Source: Tatumella citrea
GTDB taxonomy: Bacteria > Pseudomonadota > Gammaproteobacteria > Enterobacterales > Enterobacteriaceae
Assembly: GCF_002163585.1 (NCBI RefSeq)
Contig: NZ_CP015579.1
Location: 3,534,001-3,598,000 of the forward strand
Length of the DNA: 64,000 nt
Reading direction: 5' to 3'
Shown piece by piece: positions 51,042-59,734 of this stretch. Position 1 is the first letter of the stretch. Each line of letters begins with the position of its first letter. The notes below the pieces were generated by a model. The model saw only the letters and a program-made list of their open reading frames with translations. It was not told the DNA's origin and did not search any database. A program made the translations under genes and the position numbers.

Positions 51042-51716
51042 ATGATGCAACAAATCGCGGGTCTGTTGAGTAAACAGGAAGTCCGACAGGTACTCGATAA
51101 ACTGTCACAATGTCGCTGGGTGGATGGCCGCGCGACTACCGGCACTCAGGGTGCGCAGGTCAAGGCCAACCAGCAGGTCGATACCAATAGCGAACAGTGG
51201 CAGGAACTACAGCAATATCTGCTGAACACTCTAAACAGCCATCCTCAGTTCTTTTCTGCCACTCTGCCAGTCAATATCTCCAGCCCGTTGTTTAACCGGT
51301 ATAGCGGTGGCGGAACCTATGGTTTTCACGTGGATGGTGCTGTACGGCGCGAAGGTAATGAATGGCTCAGGACGGATATTTCGGCCACCTTATTTCTGAC
51401 AGAACCGGACAGCTACGAAGGCGGGGAGCTGATTATTCAGGACACCTATGGCCAGCACAGCGTCAAACTGCCAGCCGGTGATATGATTCTCTATCCTTCC
51501 AGCAGCCTGCATTGTGTGACTCCGGTGACACAAGGGGAAAGGATCGCCTCATTTATGTGGATACAGTCAATGATCCGTGATGACAAAAAACGGGCAATGC
51601 TGATCTCACTGGATGAAAACATTCAGGAACTCAATCAGCACTCTCAGTCATCAGAGGTCTCAATGTCACTGCTAAACCTCTATCACAACCTGCTGAGAGA
51701 GTGGAGTGAACAGTAA
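51042..51716 (+). CDS. ybiX: PKHD-type Fe(II)/2-oxoglutarate hydroxylase YbiX
   Basis: 224 residues, one less than E. coli YbiX (PiuC). Iron-binding 2-oxoglutarate dioxygenase with the facial triad His and Asp in FHVDGAV and His in SLHCVTPVT; Arg in GERIASFMW should bind 2-oxoglutarate. The gene follows fiu in E. coli too, and the pair (piuA/piuC in Pseudomonas) is induced by iron limitation, but its substrate is unknown. The AGGA site is only a few bases after a terminator's U-tract. Confidence 0.94.
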   Translation: MMQQIAGLLSKQEVRQVLDKLSQCRWVDGRATTGTQGAQVKANQQVDTNSEQWQELQQYLLNTLNSHPQFFSATLPVNISSPLFNRYSGGGTYGFHVDGAVRREGNEWLRTDISATLFLTEPDSYEGGELIIQDTYGQHSVKLPAGDMILYPSSSLHCVTPVTQGERIASFMWIQSMIRDDKKRAMLISLDENIQELNQHSQSSEVSMSLLNLYHNLLREWSEQ

Positions 51717-51824
51717 CTGAGCTGGTCAACAGGAATAACCACTCCGGAATATTGCTGAAGGCTGTTGTCACTATTCTCAGCATGTTATGTTGTTGTTTTG
51801 TTCCAGGCTATCAGGCAAACCAGA

Positions 51825-52925
51825 ATGACAAAACAACGCGTAGGAATTATTTTTGGCGGGAAATCGGCTGAACATGAAGTCTCTTTACAGTCAGCCAAAA
51901 ACATCATTGATGCTATTGATAAAACAAAATTTGAAGTTGTACTTCTGGGTATTGATAAGCAGGGACACTGGCAGATTAATCAGCAATCTGACTTTTTACT
52001 CAATGCGAATGACCCTCAACATATTGCCCTGAACCCATCTGCTCAACAGGTAGCTCTTATTCCTGGCCAACAGCAGCAACAGTTAGTCGGCAGTCAGCAG
52101 TCATCCCCGATACCTCAGGTCGATATTATTTTCCCTATCGTCCACGGCACACTGGGTGAAGACGGGTCATTACAGGGACTACTGCGGATGGCTAACCTGC
52201 CGTTTGTTGGCTCCGGAGTATTAGGTTCTGCCGTCAGTATGGATAAAGATGTCACCAAGCGCCTGCTGCGTGACGCTGGTCTGCAGGTGGCGCCGTTTAT
52301 CAGCCTGACCCGCACCCGTCTGGCAGAATTCAACCCGGAGCAGGCTATCGAACAGCTGGGGCTGCCACTGTTTGTTAAACCAGCCAATCAGGGATCATCG
52401 GTCGGAGTCAGCAAAGTCCGTAGCGCAGAACAACTGTTACCGGCGTTGCAGGATGCATTCCGTTATGATCGTAAAGTCCTGATCGAAACTGCCATTGTTG
52501 GCCGTGAAATTGAGTGTGCGGTGTTAGGCAACGACTCGCCACAGGCCAGCCATTGCGGAGAAATTGTTCTCAGCGATGAGTTTTATTCCTACCAGACCAA
52601 ATACATTAACGAAAAAGGGGCTCAGGTAGTGGTGCCGGCGCAGCTGGATCCAGAAACCGATGAACGTATTCGTCAGGTTGCTTTACAGGCTTACCAGGCT
52701 CTGGAATGTTGCGGTATGGCAAGGGTGGATGTCTTTCTGACCGCCGACAAACAGATAGTGATTAATGAAATCAATACGCTGCCAGGATTTACCAATATCA
52801 GCATGTATCCCAAACTCTGGCAAGCCAGTGGTCTGGGATACAGTGATTTGATTACCCGGCTGATTGAACTGGCTCAGGAACGTTATCAGCAGGACCAACT
52901 GATGATGGCCTCTTTCGATCACTAA
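51825..52925 (+). CDS. ddlA: D-alanine-D-alanine ligase A
   Basis: 366 residues, near-identical layout to E. coli DdlA (364). The ATP-grasp ligase makes the D-Ala-D-Ala dipeptide of peptidoglycan. Motifs: [20 protein letters not shown] at the start, [26 protein letters not shown], and the Mg/ATP site [20 protein letters not shown]. The frame is open 20 codons earlier, but the ATG at 51825 gives the standard N-terminus. Converges with a GGDEF gene. Confidence 0.96.
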   Translation: MTKQRVGIIFGGKSAEHEVSLQSAKNIIDAIDKTKFEVVLLGIDKQGHWQINQQSDFLLNANDPQHIALNPSAQQVALIPGQQQQQLVGSQQSSPIPQVDIIFPIVHGTLGEDGSLQGLLRMANLPFVGSGVLGSAVSMDKDVTKRLLRDAGLQVAPFISLTRTRLAEFNPEQAIEQLGLPLFVKPANQGSSVGVSKVRSAEQLLPALQDAFRYDRKVLIETAIVGREIECAVLGNDSPQASHCGEIVLSDEFYSYQTKYINEKGAQVVVPAQLDPETDERIRQVALQAYQALECCGMARVDVFLTADKQIVINEINTLPGFTNISMYPKLWQASGLGYSDLITRLIELAQERYQQDQLMMASFDH

Positions 52926-52934
52926 TCCCTGATT

Positions 52935-52970
52935 ACCGGCCCTGGCGGTTACTGTTCCAGCCAGGCCGGT
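52935..52970. terminator. Hairpin at the ddlA / GGDEF convergent junction
   Basis: ACCGGCC-c-TGGC (52935-52946) pairs with GCCA-GGCCGGT (52960-52970): 11 pairs with one bulged base. It overlaps the stop of the GGDEF gene. No U-tract. Confidence 0.55.
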
Positions 52971-54349
52971 GATGTCTGATTGCGCCCGCCGCGTTTTGAC
53001 ACATACAGGTTTCTGTCCGCTGTACTAATTAGCCGGTTCATGACAGAAACCCAGTTGTTGTCTTCACTACCTGCCGGTTCTAAAGCCGTACCAATACTCA
53101 CCGAAACCGGCACCTCAGTACCCTGAATGATAAAAGTTTCATCCGAAACCACTTTACGGACGGATTCGGCACGCTGGTAGATTTCAGCCGCATCGGTATT
53201 GAACAGTACGATGGCAAACTCTTCTCCGCCAAACCGGGAGACACGGCATTGTTCACCCAACAGAGCCACCAGCCGGCGACTCATTTCTCTCAGTACATGA
53301 TCACCTTCATCATGACCGAAATTATCATTAATGGATTTAAAGAAATCGATATCCAGCAGAATCAGTCCCATCGGTTTTTTCTGCTGAAACGGCTCACTGC
53401 TCAGGCTATCAAATAGCCCGGAACGCGACAGGAGCTGAGTCAAAAAGTCATAATTAGCACGGATCGCCAGCTGCCGGTTGAGGCTGCGTATCGAATTCAT
53501 ACTCACTGCCACCATATACGGAGTCAGTGCCAGCGCGGCAATACCCAGCCGCACCGAAATCAAAGGTGTCACCTCTGACGGCATAAATCCGGAACCGACG
53601 GTGATAATATTTAAATAAATCAGCATGATTTCGACAACACCGATCACGCAGGTGATCAGGCAGACAACAGAGACCGGCAACACCAGAGCACACCAGATTA
53701 GCCCTGGCAAGGGCAGCGTCAGACTACCAGGCCCGCCCAACATGATAGAGGCTGTAAGTAACACTACCACAGCAATCACCGGCAGCACTGACGTTACCCG
53801 CCACTGATAATTATTTTTCCGGCCAATCGTCAGTATCAATGGTAACAACAACAGCCCGGTGGAAAACTGCTCACTGCTCCACGCGCCCAGCGCACTAAAA
53901 AACGCCAGCCCGGTGTTCACATCCGGCGAAGCCATCACTCCCCAGGTGGCCGATACCAGAGCAGCCAGCAGGCACACCGGAAAAATAATCATCACATTAG
54001 TGATGCTGGTTTTCCCGGAATTAAACGAAGGGAGGCGATTCAGCAGAATTGCCGTAATCATAATAAAAATGATATTGGCAAAGTTAATGGTGAAGGCTTC
54101 TTTGGCCCAGCCGGAGAACAGCAGATCATTCGCAACCATACCGGCATAGCAAAACAGATAGTTCAGCGGCGTATGCAGCCAGGGTTTACGGATAAATAGT
54201 CCGGCTATCACTGCGTTAACAATCCAAAACAGCGACAATACCATTGGCAACCTGAGGTGACTGCCAAACGCGGACAGCAGACCTGTAATGACCAGCAGAA
54301 TCATACCGTTCTGTATAATTCTGTTTTCTTTAAAAAGCCGAAACTTCAT
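52949..54349 (-). CDS. Membrane diguanylate cyclase (MASE1-like plus GGDEF)
   Basis: 466 residues. Eight or so hydrophobic helices (residues 15-290) form a MASE1-like sensor; the C-terminal 170 residues are a GGDEF domain beginning NYDFLTQLLSRSG. The active site is RFGGEEF, with DIDFFKSINDNFGHDEGD supplying the metal-binding Asp and substrate Asn/Asp, so cyclase activity is expected. The RxxD inhibitory site is absent: the residues before GGEEF read GEQCRVSRF. It makes c-di-GMP at the inner membrane. Stand-alone gene. Confidence 0.88.
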   Translation of the reverse strand: MKFRLFKENRIIQNGMILLVITGLLSAFGSHLRLPMVLSLFWIVNAVIAGLFIRKPWLHTPLNYLFCYAGMVANDLLFSGWAKEAFTINFANIIFIMITAILLNRLPSFNSGKTSITNVMIIFPVCLLAALVSATWGVMASPDVNTGLAFFSALGAWSSEQFSTGLLLLPLILTIGRKNNYQWRVTSVLPVIAVVVLLTASIMLGGPGSLTLPLPGLIWCALVLPVSVVCLITCVIGVVEIMLIYLNIITVGSGFMPSEVTPLISVRLGIAALALTPYMVAVSMNSIRSLNRQLAIRANYDFLTQLLSRSGLFDSLSSEPFQQKKPMGLILLDIDFFKSINDNFGHDEGDHVLREMSRRLVALLGEQCRVSRFGGEEFAIVLFNTDAAEIYQRAESVRKVVSDETFIIQGTEVPVSVSIGTALEPAGSEDNNWVSVMNRLISTADRNLYVSKRGGRNQTSPAWLEQ

Positions 54350-54728
54350 TACTTAATACCCCATGCTGCCGGTCCTTCCACACTGTTCTCTGTCTGCTGT
54401 CACCCCGCAGGGTAAGACACAGGATATTCAGATATGGCACAGCGGCTGACCGGAAAGGCAGCAGAAACTTATTGTTTGTCTCAGGACAAGAATCACCTGA
54501 CTCACACATTTCTCCGGCGCTGATTATTCTGCCGGAGGAATATGACATTTTCAGAGTTCCGGCGTCACTGTGAGCGCCGTGATTCCCGGATTTTGGATTG
54601 CAGCGGAACCTCTGGTTCTCAGAATTATCCTGCGTTTGGCTCTATTCTGGCAAAATGGCAGCAAATGACCAGCAATAATTAACAAATTTAATGGCACCAG
54701 ATGCGGTGCCAGGGTGAATAGTCAGGAG
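54350..54728. other. 379-bp intergenic region
   Basis: It holds the promoter region of the GGDEF gene. Apart from the hairpin at 54692-54711, no gene or clear signal is seen. Confidence 0.5.
54692..54711 (-). terminator. Hairpin after the e(P4)-like phosphatase gene
   Basis: Perfect 7-bp stem TGGCACC (54692-54698) / GGTGCCA (54705-54711), then TTAAATTT on the minus strand. 17 bp after the stop. Confidence 0.55.
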
Positions 54729-55526
54729 TTACTTACCGTTCCAGGCGCGTAAACTTTTCTCCCGCACCTGAATCTTTTGTTGATCGCTCAGTTTATTGTA
54801 TCCGTCGGCCAGACCGCTTTCCCAGTCTCCGTACTCCGGATTTGGCAGAATAATAAACTGCGTACCAAACAGGGCATGATTAGTGCTGACGAACGCTCTG
54901 CGCTCCGCATTATTTTTGTGCCAGGTCGCGCCACCAAAATCATTCAGGTTATCGCCGATGTACAGAACCACATTGGCCCCGGATTGTTTAATCTCATCAA
55001 ACCTGGCCTGTTTGTTTGAAGTTGTGGTACTCAGACGCAGAGTGTTGCTGTTCACTCCCGGGAAACCCAACGCATTCAGATTATCGACTGTGGCCTGATA
55101 ATCTTTCTGATCACGGTTGGAAACATAGAATACCGTGCCACCGTGACTGTCAACATAACGGGCAAATTCCACCGCGCCCGGAACAGCCAGCGCCTGGCGG
55201 GCACGGGTCCACGTTGACCAGGTTGCATCAGTAAATGGCTGACCATTTTTCGCCTGCCACGCTGAATAAGCACTGTTATCCAGCATTGTCTCATCCAGAT
55301 CGACAATGACTGCTTTCGGTTTTCCGGTCAGGGAGCCCGCTTTATCGAAGGCCATAGTGGCCAAATTAAATGCCTGCCAGGTCAGGGCCTGATACTCTCC
55401 GGACTGCTGAGTCCAGTTAACTGCCGTCACTGTCTGATCATTGAGCCGCTGCTGTACATTGTCAGCACAGCCTGTCAGCCCGAGAATAAATACGGCCGGT
55501 AGCGTCATAAGCCAGCGTTTTTGCAT
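54729..55526 (-). CDS. Lipoprotein acid phosphatase / 5'-nucleotidase, e(P4) family
   Basis: 265 residues from the ATG at 55526 (AGAGGAT upstream); the open frame extends 152 codons upstream but through an opposite-strand gene. The lipobox is ILGLTGC (Cys at about residue 19), followed by Ala. HAD subfamily IIIB: motif I IVDLDETMLDNSAY, motif II YVSNRD, motif IV IGDNLNDFG. H. influenzae e(P4) dephosphorylates nucleotides such as NMN at the cell surface for uptake. Divergent from the laccase-domain gene across 111 bp. Confidence 0.9.
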   Translation of the reverse strand: MQKRWLMTLPAVFILGLTGCADNVQQRLNDQTVTAVNWTQQSGEYQALTWQAFNLATMAFDKAGSLTGKPKAVIVDLDETMLDNSAYSAWQAKNGQPFTDATWSTWTRARQALAVPGAVEFARYVDSHGGTVFYVSNRDQKDYQATVDNLNALGFPGVNSNTLRLSTTTSNKQARFDEIKQSGANVVLYIGDNLNDFGGATWHKNNAERRAFVSTNHALFGTQFIILPNPEYGDWESGLADGYNKLSDQQKIQVREKSLRAWNGK

Positions 55527-55637
55527 CGGATATCCTCTTGTTATGCCAAAGTTATCAGTAGTTGACCCCGTAATGACTATCGCAGTATCTTCACCGGAAA
55601 TGCAACTCCGGATGCGCTTCTGATACAGGAAACATTT

Positions 55638-56363
55638 ATGTCTCTTACTGCTTCTGACGGCCTGCGATCCCCACTGCTCGACTCTCTGGGTTGGATCAGC
55701 CACCAGTTTCAGCCTGCCGGTGTTCGTCCCCCGGACAATACCGCTTATGGAATCCAGCGCCACACCGCCAATGTACTGCCTGCGGAACAGAACTTCCCGC
55801 CGAAGCAGGCGATTTCCGATGCTCTGATCAGCCATACCAACCAGCCGGTCGCGGTGTATACCGCCGATTGCCTGCCGGTACTGATTGCATCCCCCCTTAC
55901 CCGCCAGGTCGCGGCAGTGCATGCCGGGCTGAAAGGAACTCTGGCAGGGGTGCTTCAGCAAACCCTGCAACAGCTCAGACAACAGGGAGCCCCGTCTGAC
56001 AGTTTATATATTGCCATCGGGCCTGCCATTGGCCCTTGCTGTTATCAGCTCGGAATGCCGTTACTGGAAGAGATGGAGGAGAATCCACGGGTGAACAGCA
56101 CTATTCCCTGGTACTCACCTCCCCCGAAAAACCCTCACTCAGTGCGCTCATGTGCCCCGCAATCCTTTCCTGCTTTGTGGCTGGATTTACCGGAACTGGC
56201 ACGGCAAATGCTAATCAATGAAGGAGTACCGGACGGACAGATAGAGTGCCTGCAACATTGCACATACTGTATGGCTGAAAGCGGAGCCAGTTACCGGCGT
56301 AATACTCATACCGGAGAAGGGTACCAATTGCGTTTTTCCTGGATCGCTGCCAATCCGGACTGA
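55638..56363 (+). CDS. Laccase-domain (PgeF/YfiH-like) protein, compact
   Basis: 241 residues of the YfiH/PgeF family, which removes mis-incorporated residues from peptidoglycan precursors and was formerly called polyphenol oxidase. The His-Cys-His site can be placed at His42 in QRHTANV, Cys in YTADCLPVLIA and His in AAVHAGLKGT; the GPCCYQ and CTYCMAESGASYRRN segments follow. The N-terminal part is shorter than in YfiH, the QVHG motif is altered to QRHT, and HAGW is HAGL. It is not next to rluD, where true yfiH sits, so it is probably a diverged paralogue. Confidence 0.8.
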   Translation: MSLTASDGLRSPLLDSLGWISHQFQPAGVRPPDNTAYGIQRHTANVLPAEQNFPPKQAISDALISHTNQPVAVYTADCLPVLIASPLTRQVAAVHAGLKGTLAGVLQQTLQQLRQQGAPSDSLYIAIGPAIGPCCYQLGMPLLEEMEENPRVNSTIPWYSPPPKNPHSVRSCAPQSFPALWLDLPELARQMLINEGVPDGQIECLQHCTYCMAESGASYRRNTHTGEGYQLRFSWIAANPD

Positions 56364-56472
56364 GCCGCTGAAGTTATTTGATTCTGCTCACAACTCGCAG
56401 CGGAAGAGATAGGATTCTGCCACAACCAGACTATGGTTAACTCATCCGACCACTTGAAAGTGAGTGATGATT

Positions 56473-58497
56473 ATGGTGGAACCTGTCTCACTATTATTCC
56501 AGCCACTGGATCTGGGATTTACGCGGCTTAACAACCGTTTTCTGATGGGCTCTATGCATACCGGTCTTGAAGAGCATCCACAAGGTGCTGAGCGACTGGC
56601 AGCGTTCTATGCAGAACGCGCTTCCGCAGGTGTTGCTCTGATCGTTACCGGAGGCATTGCTCCCTGCCCTGAGGGCCGGATTAACCCACACTCTGCCTGC
56701 CTGACCAATGAAGATGAAGCCCGCTGGCATCAGCCAGTGACTAAATCAGTTCATCAGGCAGGGGGGAAAATCGTATTACAGATCCTGCACGCAGGGCGTT
56801 ACAGTTATCAGCCCTCACTGGTGGCTCCGTCAGCACTGAAAGCCCCGATTAATCCTTACACTCCTGCAGAGCTGACTGACACGGCCATTAACAACACGAT
56901 TAACAGCTATGCCCGATGTGCTCAGTTAGCTCGTCAGGCGGGTTATGACGGTGTGGAAATCATGGGTTCTGAGGGTTATCTGATCAATCAGTTTCTGGCC
57001 CCCGCCACCAACCAGCGCCAGGATCGCTATGGAAAAACAGTTCGCGGCAGAATGCGTTTTGCGCTCAACATCCTCAAAGCGGTTCGCAGGGCAGCTGGTG
57101 ATGACTTTATTATCATCTTTCGTATTTCTATGATTGATCTGGTGGAGCAAGGCTGTCAGGCCGAAGAAACATTGCTGCTGGCACGTTTGCTGGAGCGTAA
57201 TGGTGTCACCATGCTAAATACCGGCATTGGCTGGCATGAATCGCAAATCCCGACGATTGCCGCTGTTGTCCCCCGTGCAACGTTTAGCTGGCTGGCTGCT
57301 GAGTTGCGTCGCCACGTTAATGTACCGGTGATAGCCACAAACCGGATTAATGACCCGCAACTGGCAGCACAGCTGCTGGCACGGGGAGATGCTGATATGA
57401 TCTCAATGGCCAGACCATTTCTGGCTGATGCACGTTTTGTCGAAAAGACACGGCAACAGCAATTTCAGCAGATCAATACCTGCATCGCCTGCAATCAGGC
57501 CTGCCTTGATAATGTCTTTGCCGGAAAAATCACCTCCTGTCTGGTCAATCCGCGTGCCTGCCATGAAACTGAAATGCCGGTGTTACCGGCCGCTCTCCCG
57601 AAAAAACTGGCGGTGGTCGGAGCCGGTCCTGCCGGGATGTCCTTTGCTTTGAATGCTGCACAACGCGGGCACCAGGTTACTCTGTTCGATGCCGGTACTC
57701 ATATCGGCGGGCAACTGCTGCTGGCCAGCCAAATTCCGGGGAAACAGGAATTTAACCAAACACTCCGCTATTTTCGTTACCAGCTGGCTGCCAGCGGTGT
57801 TGAAATACGAACTCGTATCACCGTGACTCCGGCACTACTGGAAGGTTTTGATGAAATAATCCTCGCGACAGGTATTCTTCCGAAGATGCCGGCAATTGAA
57901 GGTATCGGTCATCCTTCAGTCGTGAGTTGGATACAGGTATTGCAGGAAAAAGTGGCGGTTGGTCAGCGGGTGGCAGTGATCGGGGCCGGGGGGATTGGAG
58001 TCGATATCGCCTTGTATCTCAGTGAACCCACGGCAACTCCCGCAGAAGAAAAGCGGCAGTTTTGTCGGCAGTGGGGAATCGATCCGCAACGTCAGCGGCG
58101 TGGTGGCCTGATCCAGCCGTTGCTGGAAAAATCTCCACGCGAGGTCTGGTTACTGCAACGCAGTGGTGCCACTCCTGGCCGGGGGCCGGGAAAAACGACC
58201 GGCTGGATCTCGCGCATCAGCCTGCAGGCAAACGGGGTACATCTGCTGGGTGGCGTAGATTATCAGTATATTGATGATCAGGGTCTGCACATCGGTTATC
58301 AGGGGAAATCGCAACTGCTGCCGGTCGATACCATTATTATCTGTACCGGCCAGCAGCCCTGTTCCACGCTGGCAGAACAACTGCGGTCAGCCGGAGAACA
58401 ACGACCTGTGCATATACTGGTCGGAGATGGTCAGAATGCACAGACAGATGCCCGCCAGGCGATTGCCGCGGCGACTGCTCTGGCACTGCAGATTTAG
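56473..58497 (+). CDS. fadH: 2,4-dienoyl-CoA reductase (NADPH)
   Basis: 674 residues from the ATG at 56473 (alternative GTG at 56464, ATG at 56467), against 672 in E. coli. It reduces 2,4-dienoyl-CoA in unsaturated fatty acid beta-oxidation. The N-terminal old-yellow-enzyme barrel binds FMN (RFLMGSMHTGLEEHPQG, GSEGYLINQFLAPATN). The 4Fe-4S cysteines are in CIACNQACLDNVFAGKITSC, and two dinucleotide-binding motifs follow (VVGAGPAGMSFA for FAD, VIGAGGIGVDIA for NADPH). Its stop overlaps that of rlmG by four bases. Confidence 0.95.
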   Translation: MVEPVSLLFQPLDLGFTRLNNRFLMGSMHTGLEEHPQGAERLAAFYAERASAGVALIVTGGIAPCPEGRINPHSACLTNEDEARWHQPVTKSVHQAGGKIVLQILHAGRYSYQPSLVAPSALKAPINPYTPAELTDTAINNTINSYARCAQLARQAGYDGVEIMGSEGYLINQFLAPATNQRQDRYGKTVRGRMRFALNILKAVRRAAGDDFIIIFRISMIDLVEQGCQAEETLLLARLLERNGVTMLNTGIGWHESQIPTIAAVVPRATFSWLAAELRRHVNVPVIATNRINDPQLAAQLLARGDADMISMARPFLADARFVEKTRQQQFQQINTCIACNQACLDNVFAGKITSCLVNPRACHETEMPVLPAALPKKLAVVGAGPAGMSFALNAAQRGHQVTLFDAGTHIGGQLLLASQIPGKQEFNQTLRYFRYQLAASGVEIRTRITVTPALLEGFDEIILATGILPKMPAIEGIGHPSVVSWIQVLQEKVAVGQRVAVIGAGGIGVDIALYLSEPTATPAEEKRQFCRQWGIDPQRQRRGGLIQPLLEKSPREVWLLQRSGATPGRGPGKTTGWISRISLQANGVHLLGGVDYQYIDDQGLHIGYQGKSQLLPVDTIIICTGQQPCSTLAEQLRSAGEQRPVHILVGDGQNAQTDARQAIAAATALALQI

Positions 58498-59618
58498 CGT
58501 AATTTGACCGAACGCAGAACCACAAACTTAGTATTTGAAGCCACGACCTGACAGTTACCAAACAGTTTTTTCAGTTTTCCCTGATGGTCCAGATGGCGGT
58601 TTGCCACGACATGGAATTCGCCGCCATAACGCAGACAACGGAAAGCATCACGGAACATTTGCCAGGCGACATGATCGGTCACCGCATTTTGCTGGTGAAA
58701 CGGAGGATTACACACTACCGCGGCAAAGCTGTCGGCCGGAAATCCGCTCAGCGAGTTATTGACCGTAAAGCGACAACGAGCCAGCTCATCGGCCAGATTC
58801 TCTGTAACATTGATTCTGGCCGAATCGACCGCCATCCACGACTCGTCCACAAAATGTACCGTCGCTTCAGGGTTATGAGTCAGTACTGTCAGCCCGATAA
58901 CGCCGTTGCCACAGCCGAGGTCAATAATATCACCCTCAATATTGCGCGGCAGATTACGCATAAAGAATCGAGCACCGATATCCAGCGACTGACGCGAAAA
59001 CACATTGGCATGGTTATGGATAATATAAGGCGTACCATCCAGCGGCCAGCGCAGGGCTAAATCGCGTTCAGGCAGTTGCTGCACAGTCAGTTGACTGAAA
59101 ATTAAACGGGCTTTTTTCTTCGCCAGCGAAGTCCGGGTTTCACCAATAATCTTTTCAAAGATAGCCAGAGTGGAATTATGGATATCCTTAGCTTTGGCAC
59201 CACTGATGATTAGCGTCTGAGGAGTAACGACACTGCGCAGGCTGATCAGTTGATACTCAAGCAGCGCCAGTGTTCTGGGTACTTTAATTAACACGACCGC
59301 AGGGGCAGAAGGGAGCGGGCTCAGGCTGTCGAGGAAAGTAACCTGATCTGCATCCAGATTATTTTCCGCCAGATTCATCTGTGCAGCCTGTTGGCTGTTC
59401 AGTGAATCACCAACATGCCAGACCTGCCGCCCGGCCTGAACCAGTGAACAGGTCAGTGCCCCAAAATTATCGTTATAAACAGCCACCGGTCCCGCTGGCA
59501 GTTCCTGCTGTAACAGATATTCATCAGCTGCATCCCAGGCCTGTAGCGCGTTATCATCGCCGGTACGCGGAAAGCGATGCAGGGTAAGTGAAAAATCACT
59601 CAGTTCGAATTGGCTCAT
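58494..59618 (-). CDS. rlmG: 23S rRNA m2G1835 methyltransferase RlmG
   Basis: 374 residues from the ATG at 59618 (GGAGATACC upstream). Two Rossmann-type halves; only the C-terminal one binds SAM (DLGCGNGVIGL) and it has the NPPFHQQ catalytic motif. AWDAADEYLLQQ near the N-terminus and HNHANVFSRQSLDIGARFF match E. coli RlmG (378 aa). fadH and rlmG are convergent neighbours in E. coli too. Confidence 0.95.
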   Translation of the reverse strand: MSQFELSDFSLTLHRFPRTGDDNALQAWDAADEYLLQQELPAGPVAVYNDNFGALTCSLVQAGRQVWHVGDSLNSQQAAQMNLAENNLDADQVTFLDSLSPLPSAPAVVLIKVPRTLALLEYQLISLRSVVTPQTLIISGAKAKDIHNSTLAIFEKIIGETRTSLAKKKARLIFSQLTVQQLPERDLALRWPLDGTPYIIHNHANVFSRQSLDIGARFFMRNLPRNIEGDIIDLGCGNGVIGLTVLTHNPEATVHFVDESWMAVDSARINVTENLADELARCRFTVNNSLSGFPADSFAAVVCNPPFHQQNAVTDHVAWQMFRDAFRCLRYGGEFHVVANRHLDHQGKLKKLFGNCQVVASNTKFVVLRSVKLR

Positions 59619-59734
59619 GGTATCTCCGGCACAGGTCTGGGGGGTCACGCAGAAAAGGGGCGCAGTATACTGGCTTTACCGGATAAACCCAACCGTAAAG
59701 CTCGCTATTGTCCCGCAGACCTTGCTCTGCTGCT

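Noticed and set aside
54330..54548. 72-codon frame overlapping the start of the GGDEF gene
   Set aside because: No ribosome site, no features; overlaps a gene with clear domain structure.
55527..55982. 152-codon N-terminal extension of the e(P4)-like phosphatase
   Set aside because: It runs antisense through the laccase-domain gene and would bury the lipoprotein signal peptide.
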